Assembly: GCA_937873435.1 (NCBI GenBank)
Contig: CALMWM010000662.1
Coordinates: 1 to 10,870 of the forward strand
Source: an uncultured Gallionellaceae bacterium
GTDB taxonomy: Bacteria > Pseudomonadota > Gammaproteobacteria > Burkholderiales > Sulfuricellaceae
Length of the DNA stretch: 10,870 nucleotides
Direction of reading: 5' to 3'
Position numbers and translations under genes: made by a program. Shown one piece after another: positions 5,478 through 10,870 of this stretch; the stretch's first letter is position 1, and the number at the start of each line of letters is the position of its first letter. A model generated the notes under the pieces. That model had not been told where the DNA came from. It saw nothing but the letters and a program-made list of their open reading frames with translations, and ran no database searches.

Positions 5478-7217
5478 ATGGACGGCGCCGTCGAGCGCCG
5501 TCCGGTCAATATGGGAAAACACCTACGCTACGGTGATTACCTGGGCGTAGTTCGGCTACGCCAGCGGGTAATCAGCTACAACGACGTCACTGCATTCGAT
5601 GCCAGCCATCGCAAGCGGGTGCGTCTGCGTCCGCTGGACGTTTACCGTTTGCTGGCACCTTATGTCAGCACCCGCTTTATCGACCAGCTCAAGGCGGTGG
5701 CGCCGATAGCCCTGTTTCTCGCCTTGTTCCAGGTCATCGTGCTGCAGACCCCGATCCGCGAAGCGGGCGCAGTGGCGGGCGGCCTGCTGGCGGTGATGGC
5801 GGGGCTGATGCTGTTCATCGAGGGGGTCAAGCAGGGCCTGATGCCGTTTTCCGAGAACATCGGCTACAAGATGCCGGCGCGTTCGCCGGTTTCGCTGGTG
5901 CTGGCGGTGGCGTTCATCCTCGGGATTGCCGCCACCTTCGCCGAGCCGGCGATCGGCGGGCTCAAGGCAGCCGGTTCGCTGGTCAGCGAGCGGGAATCGC
6001 CGCATCTCTACCAATTGCTGTATTACCGTTCCGACTGGCTGGTGCTGGCGGTCGGCTTGGGGGTCGGTCTGGCGGTGCTGGTCGGCATCCTGCGCCTGGT
6101 GCGAGGCTGGAGCCTGAAGACCATGCTGATGCTGACGCTGCCCCTGTGTCTCGCGCTGACCGGCTATATGGCGATCAATCCCGAGCTGGCGCCGTTTCTC
6201 GGGCTGGCATGGGATTGCGGCGCGATCACCACCGGGCCGGTGACGGTGCCCCTGGTGCTAGCCATCGGCATCGGTGTGGCTGCTGCGGTGGGCGAGGGAG
6301 ACAATCCACTGTCCGGTTTCGGGATCGTCACCCTGGCTTCCCTGTTTCCGCCGATTGCGGTGATGCTGCTGGGGGTGTTGGTGGCGTCCGGCGAATTGCC
6401 CGCCACACTGCCGCCGGACGGCGTTACCCAGGCGCTAGCCTGGTACGAAGTCTCTCCCTATGCAGACATCGTTTCGGCATTGCGCGCCATCCTGCCGCTG
6501 ACGCTGTTCCTGTGGCTGGTGCAGCGCGGGGTATTGCGGGAAAAACTCAGCCAGCCGCGGATCATCGCTTACGGTATCGTGCTTGCGGTGCTCGGCATCC
6601 TGTTTTTTAACATCGGGCTGGATTACGGCCTGACCGCGCTCGGCGTCCAGTCCGGGCAGCTATTGCCGGCGGCATTCGCGGCCTTTTCGATCATCCCGAA
6701 TTCTCCGCTCTATCCTTACGAGATGGGGATAGCCCTGGTGCTGCTGTTCGCCGCGATGATCGGATTCGGCGCGACCATGGCCGAACCGGCCTTGAACGCG
6801 ATGGGGATCACCGTACAGAATCTCACCGACGGCGCTTTCCGCAGGGACTTGCTGATCCGCGCGGTGGCCGTGGGCGTGGCGCTGGGTACCGCGCTGGGCG
6901 TGGCCAAGGTGCTGTTCAACCTGCCCATCGCCATGCTGCTGTTGCCGAGCTATTTGCTGGCGCTGGCGATGACGGTGTTTTCCAGCGAGGAATACGTCAA
7001 CCTGGCCTGGGATAGCGCCGGGGTAACCACCGGGCCGGTGACGGTGCCGCTGGTGCTGGCGATGGGGTTGGGACTGGGCGAGGCGGTCAAGGCACAGGAC
7101 GGTTTCGGCATCTTGGCGATGGCATCGGTCGGCCCTATCGTCAGCGTGCTGGCGGTCGGCATGTGGATCAACCTGCGCGCGGCGCTTAACGTCCGCCGCG
7201 TGTCGTCTAAGGCTTGA
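5478..7217 (+). CDS. Double DUF1538 multi-pass membrane protein (putative cation transporter/antiporter)
   Basis: A 579-residue inner-membrane protein with about 60 N-terminal cytosolic residues and then roughly a dozen or more hydrophobic segments. It is an internal duplication. Half 1 carries FAEPAIGGL (154-162) and AWDCGAITTGPVTVPLVLA (244-262). Half 2 repeats these as MAEPALNAMG (434-443) and AWDSAGVTTGPVTVPLVLA (510-528). These are the DUF1538 signatures. As I recall, a two-gene DUF1538 pair from Halomonas (UmpA/UmpB) was reported to act as a Na+(Li+,K+)/H+ antiporter. Here the two halves are one polypeptide. Two P-II-like genes follow directly and probably regulate it. The start is uncertain: neither ATG 5478 nor in-frame ATG 5511 has a good ribosome site, and a hairpin (5480-5503) lies between them. 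Conserved-looking sequence (VISYNDVTA at 31-39) begins after both. Membrane location is firm; the transported ion is inference. Confidence 0.85.
   Translation: MDGAVERRPVNMGKHLRYGDYLGVVRLRQRVISYNDVTAFDASHRKRVRLRPLDVYRLLAPYVSTRFIDQLKAVAPIALFLALFQVIVLQTPIREAGAVAGGLLAVMAGLMLFIEGVKQGLMPFSENIGYKMPARSPVSLVLAVAFILGIAATFAEPAIGGLKAAGSLVSERESPHLYQLLYYRSDWLVLAVGLGVGLAVLVGILRLVRGWSLKTMLMLTLPLCLALTGYMAINPELAPFLGLAWDCGAITTGPVTVPLVLAIGIGVAAAVGEGDNPLSGFGIVTLASLFPPIAVMLLGVLVASGELPATLPPDGVTQALAWYEVSPYADIVSALRAILPLTLFLWLVQRGVLREKLSQPRIIAYGIVLAVLGILFFNIGLDYGLTALGVQSGQLLPAAFAAFSIIPNSPLYPYEMGIALVLLFAAMIGFGATMAEPALNAMGITVQNLTDGAFRRDLLIRAVAVGVALGTALGVAKVLFNLPIAMLLLPSYLLALAMTVFSSEEYVNLAWDSAGVTTGPVTVPLVLAMGLGLGEAVKAQDGFGILAMASVGPIVSVLAVGMWINLRAALNVRRVSSKA
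5480..5503 (+). promoter_or_regulatory. Hairpin at the start of the DUF1538 gene
   Basis: GGACGGCG (5480-5487) and CGCCGTCC (5496-5503) form a perfect 8-bp, all-GC-rich stem with an 8-nt loop. It begins 9 nt after the Pap stop codon and lies between the two candidate ATGs. No T-run follows, so it is not a standard intrinsic terminator. It may be an RNA-processing or stability element dividing the polyphosphate half of the operon from the transporter half, or it may control initiation at ATG 5511. Confidence 0.45.
5535..5573 (+). repeat. Two-part inverted repeat in the 5' coding region of the DUF1538 gene
   Basis: Outer arms GATTACC (5535-5541) and GGTAATC (5567-5573), and inner arms GGCGTAG (5544-5550) and CTACGCC (5556-5562), are all perfect. 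They have an asymmetric internal loop (2 and 4 nt) and a TTCGG apical loop, for 14 bp in total. The stem covers codons 20-32. Such pairing inside a coding region is more than neighbouring sequence shows, and may be an mRNA structure that slows or gates early translation. Confidence 0.45.
6228..7048 (+). repeat. 23-bp exact direct repeat marking the internal duplication
   Basis: The DNA for the TTGPVTVP motif is identical over 23 bp at 6228-6250 and 7026-7048, and nearly identical for about 15 bp beyond. The offset is 798 bp, or 266 codons, so the two DUF1538 halves are in register. Recombination between the copies would remove 266 codons in frame. The identity may reflect strong residue constraint plus shared codon choice rather than recent duplication. 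Confidence 0.6.
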
Positions 7218-7227
7218 GGGAAGAAGA

Positions 7228-7596
7228 ATGGAACAGGAACTGGTGGTATTGACCGACGCGGTGCTGATTACCTGCATCGTCCAGCGCGGCATGGGGGAGG
7301 CCGTGATCAAGGCGGCACAGCAGGCTGGGGCGCAGGGGGCCACGACTTTTTACGCGCGCGGCACCGGGGTGCGCCAGCGCCACCTTGGGGTGCTGGGGGT
7401 TACCGTCAACGCCGAAAAGGAAGTGATACACATCGTCGCCGCCAGTGACCAGGCCGACCGGATATTCGAGAAAATGTTCGTCGCGGGTAAGCTCGATACC
7501 CCCGGCATGGGGATGATCTACACCACGCCGATCGAGAAAATGGCGACCTACGTACCGCATGAAATCACCCGCCGTTTCCTGAGCCATGAAGCATAG
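7228..7596 (+). CDS. P-II-like signalling protein, copy 1 (DUF1538-associated)
   Basis: A 122-residue protein with the length and strand/helix order of P-II regulators. LITCIVQRGMGEAVIKAAQQAG (13-34) is the first strand and helix. ARGTG (43-47) begins a T-loop-like stretch. VIHIVAASDQADRIFEKMF (66-84) matches the central strand and second helix, and GKLDTPGMGMIYTTPIEKM (87-105) matches the GKIGDGKIF region of GlnB. Several GlnB hallmarks are missing: the T-loop has no uridylylated tyrosine equivalent, the Lys90-type position is Met, and the C-terminal RIRTGE arginines are replaced. By eye, Lys64 aligns with GlnB Lys58. It therefore probably senses something other than the classic ATP/2-oxoglutarate pair, or binds nucleotide differently. 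AGGG at 7217-7220 overlaps the previous stop and sets the start. The likely partner is the DUF1538 transporter just upstream. Confidence 0.8.
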   Translation: MEQELVVLTDAVLITCIVQRGMGEAVIKAAQQAGAQGATTFYARGTGVRQRHLGVLGVTVNAEKEVIHIVAASDQADRIFEKMFVAGKLDTPGMGMIYTTPIEKMATYVPHEITRRFLSHEA

Positions 7597-7942
7597 CGCC
7601 CCGCCCAGCAAGACCATCACCTGTTTCCTGCCGGTCGGGCGCGCCCAGGCGGTGCTGGAACGGCTGCGCAGCGAAAAGGGCATCCACAGCGTGTTCGCGC
7701 ATCACGCGCGCGGGGCGGGGTTGGCCAACCGCTACGGCAAGAACCGTCCGCTGTTCCTGGAGCGCGACATCATCACGGTGCTGGTGCCGGCGAAGCAGGC
7801 CGATGAAATTTTCGAATTCGTCTATTTCGCCGCTGGCATCGACAAGCCTCATGCCGGCATGGTGTTGATGGGGGCGGCGGCGAGCTGCGGTTTTTTTGTC
7901 CTGCCGGAACTGCCCGAAGACAATCCCGCCGAAAAAGGCTGA
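7586..7942 (+). CDS. P-II-like signalling protein, copy 2 (DUF1538-associated)
   Basis: A 118-residue protein. It starts 11 bp before the stop of the previous gene and has no visible Shine-Dalgarno, so translational coupling is likely, which would give matched amounts of the two proteins. It repeats the P-II order: ITCFLPVGRAQAVLERL (11-27), a T-loop-like stretch ARGAGLANRYGKN (41-53), the strand and helix DIITVLVPAKQADEIFEFVYFAAGI (61-85), then DKPHAGMVLMG. It differs strongly from copy 1, so the pair is an old duplication, perhaps forming hetero-oligomers. A tyrosine (Tyr50) lies in the loop and could be a modification site, but this is speculation. The P-II assignment is weaker than for copy 1 and rests on the fold pattern and context. 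Confidence 0.72.
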   Translation: MKHSAPPSKTITCFLPVGRAQAVLERLRSEKGIHSVFAHHARGAGLANRYGKNRPLFLERDIITVLVPAKQADEIFEFVYFAAGIDKPHAGMVLMGAAASCGFFVLPELPEDNPAEKG

Positions 7943-7964
7943 GCATTCCAGCCCGCACAAGCCC

Positions 7965-8708
7965 TCAGTGCTGCTCTTCCCAGCGGTAGCCCAGCTTTCC
8001 GACCTGTTCTTTCAGCCAAGCCATCGCCGCGCCGGCCTCCAGTGCGCTACCCTTTACCGATAATTCCAGGCGCCGCCCGTCCTCGCCGATATTCGGCAGG
8101 CTGGCGAAGCGCACAGCCGGCCAACGCCGTACCAGGTCGTTCATCGTGTCGAGCAGCGGGCTTTCCATCACATCGAAGGCGGTAATGACCAGTTCGGCTT
8201 CAGGCAACTGGTTGCGCAGTTGCGGGTAGCGGGTGTCGAGCACCCATTCCATCATCGGCCAGGCCATCTGCGGGAAGCCGGGCAGGAAATGATGATCTTT
8301 CAGCGAAAACCCCGGCACCCGGTTGAAAGGGTTGGGGATGATGGTGCTGCCGGCCGGCAGGTCGGCCATCAGGATGCGGCGCGGGTAGGCTTCCGCGCCG
8401 AACTGCGCCTCGATCTCCGCCACCGCGGCGGGATGGCGCACCAGTTCGACATCGGCGGCCAGCGCCGCGCAGCGCCGGGTATGGTCGTCCGGGGTGGCGC
8501 CGATGCCGCCGAAGCTGAATACGATGTCGCCGCTGGCGTAGGTCTGGCGCAGGGTTTCGACGATGAAATCCGGGTCGTCGCCGACGATGCGGCACCATTT
8601 CAGCCCCAGCCCGCGCTGGGCAAGGATTTCTAGCGCGTGGGAAAAATGCCCGTCGCGGCGTTTGCCGGAGAGGATTTCGTCGCCGATGATAAGGATGCCC
8701 AGTGCCAT
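7965..8708 (-). CDS. Stand-alone MoCF/CinA N-terminal-like domain protein
   Basis: A 247-residue cytosolic protein of the molybdopterin-binding (MoCF_biosynth) fold. Family blocks are ILIIGDEILSGKRRDG (5-20) and the binding-loop signature FSFGGIGATPDDHT (64-77), as in CinA and MoaB/MogA. A FLPGFPQMAWPM segment (141-152) resembles the CinA LPGVPxEM region. The nicotinamide-nucleotide deamidase domain that completes CinA (about 400 residues) is absent. The remaining C-terminal part (170-247) fits the short linker domain of such COG1058 proteins, some of which hydrolyse ADP-ribose. The activity here is not predictable. Its ATG directly follows the cyclase TAA (TAAATG) without a good ribosome site, so it is probably coupled to the cyclase gene. 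It converges on the P-II operon with a 22-bp gap and no visible terminator. Confidence 0.85.
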   Translation of the reverse strand: MALGILIIGDEILSGKRRDGHFSHALEILAQRGLGLKWCRIVGDDPDFIVETLRQTYASGDIVFSFGGIGATPDDHTRRCAALAADVELVRHPAAVAEIEAQFGAEAYPRRILMADLPAGSTIIPNPFNRVPGFSLKDHHFLPGFPQMAWPMMEWVLDTRYPQLRNQLPEAELVITAFDVMESPLLDTMNDLVRRWPAVRFASLPNIGEDGRRLELSVKGSALEAGAAMAWLKEQVGKLGYRWEEQH

Positions 8709-9593
8709 TTAATATTCGCAGCAATACTGCACTGCTTCTGGCGCATCGGGTTTGCTGTTGTGGCCCAGCGAGAAAATCCCGCTACCGGTAAGCGGGATTT
8801 CCTCGCGGTGCAGAAAAATGGTTTTGCCGTCTTGGTTCAGGTAAGTGCCGTTGGTGCTCTGGTCGGCCAGGATGAATTTGCCGTTGCGCAGCTCGATGCG
8901 GGCGTGGTGGCGCGACGCCAGCGGGTCGTCGACCACCATCGCGCAAGTCTTGTCCCTGCCGACCACGGTCGCGGGATGTTGCGGCGTCAGCGTGAGTTGC
9001 TGGCCGGCGTGGTTCAAGGTGAGCGAAGCAGCGCGGCCGCCTCGTGTCATGCCGGGCAGGGTGGTCGGCATCATGGTCAGTTCCGCATCGGTTTTCCAGA
9101 TCGCCTCGCAAATCTGGATGTCCTCGCGTTTGCCCTTGACGGTGGTCAGCCCCAGGTAGCGGATGCTGGCGCGCAGTGCGGGCGGCAGGCTGTCCGCGGT
9201 CTGGCGGGTGGTCATGATCTGGTCGGCGGCGGCCAGCCCGGCCATGCGCGCGGCCACATTGACCGCATCGCCGAAAATATCCCCGTTTTCGCGGATGACT
9301 TCGCCGAAATGCAGGCCGACGCGGATGCGCTGCCCGCCATTGCCGTCCACCATCGTCTGCTGCATTGCCATCGCGGCCTCGACGGCTTGGGCGGCGCTGG
9401 GGAAACCGCACATGATTTCGTCGCCGATGGTCTTGATGACTTCCCCGCCGTGGCGGCGCGCAATGCCGTCCAGCAGGGTCAGGCACTGCTCGATCTTCGC
9501 CCGCGCGATCTGGTCGCCCAGGGTGTCGTACAGGCGCGTGCTGCCGCTGATGTCGGCGAACAGGACGGCGAGGAAAAGCGGTTGCGAGGTCAT
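8709..9593 (-). CDS. Class III adenylate cyclase with C-terminal FHA domain
   Basis: A 294-residue soluble protein with no signal peptide or membrane segment. Residues 6-165 are a class III nucleotide cyclase catalytic domain. The metal aspartates are Asp14 (LFADISGST) and Asp58 (KTIGDEIM). The adenine-selecting pair is Lys54 and Asp105 (GDIFGDAVN), and the transition-state residues are Asn112 and Arg116. All are present, so it should make cAMP, probably as a homodimer. Residues 200-285 are an FHA domain with GRDKTC (212-217), SRHHARI (227-233) and STNGTYLN (246-253), the conserved phosphothreonine-binding loops. The enzyme may thus be recruited or controlled by a Ser/Thr-phosphorylated partner, though no kinase or phosphatase is in this window. 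No Shine-Dalgarno precedes ATG 9593, and a TATAAT lies 6 nt upstream. It is probably co-transcribed with the downstream MoCF gene and follows Tex by 77 bp. Confidence 0.95.
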   Translation of the reverse strand: MTSQPLFLAVLFADISGSTRLYDTLGDQIARAKIEQCLTLLDGIARRHGGEVIKTIGDEIMCGFPSAAQAVEAAMAMQQTMVDGNGGQRIRVGLHFGEVIRENGDIFGDAVNVAARMAGLAAADQIMTTRQTADSLPPALRASIRYLGLTTVKGKREDIQICEAIWKTDAELTMMPTTLPGMTRGGRAASLTLNHAGQQLTLTPQHPATVVGRDKTCAMVVDDPLASRHHARIELRNGKFILADQSTNGTYLNQDGKTIFLHREEIPLTGSGIFSLGHNSKPDAPEAVQYCCEY

Positions 9594-9599
9594 GGCTTT

Positions 9600-9605
9600 A
9601 TTATA
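9600..9605 (-). promoter_or_regulatory. Candidate -10 box (TATAAT) for the cyclase-FHA gene
   Basis: On the - strand an exact TATAAT ends 6 nt before the cyclase ATG. A start 7 nt past the box would fall on the A of the ATG, giving a leaderless mRNA. This agrees with the absence of a Shine-Dalgarno. No good -35 hexamer is seen at 16-18 bp (AACACG at 17 bp is poor), so the promoter call is moderate. Confidence 0.4.
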
Positions 9606-9639
9606 ACCACGCAGTTCCCCCTCGTGTTTACATTGCGTA

Positions 9640-9665
9640 GGGGAAATAAACGGGAAAATTTCCCC
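9640..9665. repeat. Inverted repeat just after the tex stop codon
   Basis: GGGGAAAT (9640-9647) and ATTTCCCC (9658-9665) are perfect 8-bp arms around a 10-nt loop, 5 bp past the tex stop. TTCCCC at 9615-9620 could instead pair with the first arm, giving a second, competing structure. There is no T-run after the stem on the - strand, so simple intrinsic termination of tex is doubtful. Confidence 0.4.
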
Positions 9666-9670
9666 GCGCC

Positions 9671-10870
9671 TTATCCCCCCTTGCGCAGCTTGGACAATGC
9701 GGCGGCCATCGCGCTTTCTACTTGCGGGGCAGGCTCGCGCTTGGCTTGTGGCTTGCGCGACGCTTCGTTACGCATGGTCGCCGTGACCGGCGCGGCATCG
9801 TCGCTCAAGCGCATGGTGAGCGCGATGCGGCGGCGCGGCAGGTCGATTTCCAGCACCTTGACCTTGACCACGTCGCCGGCCTTGACCACGCTGTGCGGGT
9901 CTTTGACGAACTTGTTGGCGAGCGCCGAGACGTGCACCAGCCCGTCCTGGTGCACGCCGATGTCGACGAAGGCACCGAAGGCAGCGACGTTGGTCACCAC
10001 GCCTTCGAGGATCATCCCGGGCTGCAAATCCTTGAGCTCTTCCACGCCTTCCTGGAAGGTCGCGGTGCGGAATTCCGGGCGCGGGTCGCGGCCGGGTTTT
10101 TCCAGTTCGCCGAGAATGTCCTTGACCGTCGGCAGGCCGAATTGGTCATCGGTGAATTCCGCCGGAGCGAGGCGGCGCAGCGTGGTGCTGTCGCCGATCA
10201 GCGCCTTGATGCCGACCTTGAGGCGGGCGACGATGCGTTCCACCAGCGGGTAGGCTTCGGGGTGGACGGCAGAGGCATCGAGCGGGTTGTCGCCGTTCAT
10301 GATGCGCAGGAAGCCGGCGGCCTGTTCGTAGGTTTTTTCGCCGAGGCGCGGGACTTTTTTCAGCGCCGCGCGGTTGGGGAAAGCGCCGTTCTGGTCGCGG
10401 TAACTCACGATATTCCCGGCAAGCGTCGCGTTCAGCCCGGAGATGCGCGCCAGCAGCGGCGCCGAGGCGGTATTCACGTCCACCCCGACCTTGTTCACGC
10501 AGTCCTCCACCACCGCATCCAGGCCGCGCGCCAGCTCGGCCTGATTCACGTCGTGCTGGTACTGGCCGACGCCGATGGATTTGGGGTCGATCTTCACCAG
10601 TTCGGCGAGCGGGTCTTGCAGGCGGCGAGCGATGGACACCGCGCCGCGGATCGTTACATCGAGGTCGGGGAACTCGCGTGCCGCCAGTTCCGAGGCGGAA
10701 TACACCGAGGCGCCGGCCTCCGAGACCACCAGCTTTTGCAGTTTCAGATCGGGGTAACGCTTGATCACCTCGTTGGCCAGCTTGTCGGTTTCGCGCGAGG
10801 CGGTGCCGTTGCCGATGCTGATCAACTCGGCATGGTGCTTGGTCGCCAGCGCCGCGATCACCGCGACGGA
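9671..10870 (-). CDS. tex: Tex, S1-domain transcription accessory protein (C-terminal part, cut by window edge)
   Basis: The frame is open from the right edge to TAA at 9671-9673, giving the last 399 residues of a protein normally about 770-780 long. The N-terminal half lies outside the window, so the Met at 10861 is not the start. Tex is a cytosolic nucleic-acid-binding protein linked to transcription and stress or toxin expression. Seen in order: the end of the YqgF/RNase H-like domain (SIGNGTASRETDKLA, then VSEAGASVYSASELA); the conserved DPKSIGVGQYQHDV segment; helix-hairpin-helix repeats (VGVDVNTASAPLLARISGL, then FPNRAALKKVPRLGEKTYEQ); and an S1 RNA-binding domain (GMILEGVVTNVAAFGAFVDIGVHQDGLVHVS through RRRIALTMR). 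A basic, Ala/Pro-rich tail closes the protein. The next gene downstream is the cyclase, 77 bp away. Confidence 0.95.
   Translation of the reverse strand, partial: SVAVIAALATKHHAELISIGNGTASRETDKLANEVIKRYPDLKLQKLVVSEAGASVYSASELAAREFPDLDVTIRGAVSIARRLQDPLAELVKIDPKSIGVGQYQHDVNQAELARGLDAVVEDCVNKVGVDVNTASAPLLARISGLNATLAGNIVSYRDQNGAFPNRAALKKVPRLGEKTYEQAAGFLRIMNGDNPLDASAVHPEAYPLVERIVARLKVGIKALIGDSTTLRRLAPAEFTDDQFGLPTVKDILGELEKPGRDPRPEFRTATFQEGVEELKDLQPGMILEGVVTNVAAFGAFVDIGVHQDGLVHVSALANKFVKDPHSVVKAGDVVKVKVLEIDLPRRRIALTMRLSDDAAPVTATMRNEASRKPQAKREPAPQVESAMAAALSKLRKGG

Noticed and set aside
3897..5522. 541-codon - strand ORF opposite pap
   Set aside because: It lies antisense to a gene with full PPK2 motifs and its translation is repetitive in Phe/Leu/Asp/His. 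The open frame is explained by codon bias of the real gene.
7943..7964. Terminator between the convergent P-II-like and MoCF genes
   Set aside because: I looked for a stem with a T-run in the 22-bp gap and nearby and found none worth reporting.
8637..10253. 538-codon + strand ORF opposite the MoCF, cyclase and tex genes
   Set aside because: It crosses three clear genes antisense and the non-coding gap between them. It has low-complexity Ala/Arg/Ser-rich translation and no family motif; it is a high-GC shadow frame.
1..10870. Mobile element, CRISPR array, tRNA or rRNA
   Set aside because: No transposase or integrase motifs, no regularly spaced repeats, no cloverleaf-like or rRNA-like sequence was seen by eye; codon style is uniform across the window.

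Overview
This window is about 58-60% GC and densely coded, with short spacers and mostly clear Shine-Dalgarno sites. Its genes include a TalB-type transaldolase, Tex, a CYTH-CHAD triphosphatase, a two-domain polyphosphate:AMP phosphotransferase and a DUF1538/P-II set. Together they suggest a chromosomal segment of a Gram-negative betaproteobacterium, perhaps a Nitrosomonadales/Gallionellaceae-like lineage. The taxonomic call is inference from gene style, not a search. I see no IS element, CRISPR array, tRNA, rRNA or phage gene.

Left part (1-2153). The possible end of an upstream gene overlaps an LpxH-like metallophosphoesterase on the + strand. This gene converges on transaldolase (tal, - strand), with a 13-bp GC-rich hairpin between their stops. 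Upstream of tal, on the same strand, is a 74-residue putative zinc-binding protein (1929-2153, -) with a near-perfect Shine-Dalgarno. I do not recognise it.

Centre (2154-7942). A 250-bp divergent control region leads into a tight five-gene + strand run: CYTH-CHAD protein, polyphosphate:AMP phosphotransferase (Pap), a fused double-DUF1538 membrane protein, and two different P-II-like proteins that overlap by 11 bp. The first two genes point to inorganic polyphosphate/triphosphate chemistry. The last three look like a membrane transporter with its own P-II-type regulators. Gene gaps of 14, 6 and 10 bp and then an overlap argue for one operon. This is the most interesting part of the window: it suggests a cation (antiport-like) transporter under P-II-like control, co-expressed with polyphosphate-to-ADP phosphotransfer.

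Right part (7965-10870). Three - strand genes read from the right edge: the C-terminal half of Tex (cut by the window), a class III adenylate cyclase-FHA protein, and a stand-alone MoCF/CinA-N-like domain protein that abuts the cyclase stop codon (TAAATG). A consensus TATAAT lies so close to the cyclase start that its mRNA may be leaderless.

No database search was possible. Family assignments rest on motifs recognised by eye, and residue correspondences to E. coli proteins are from memory.
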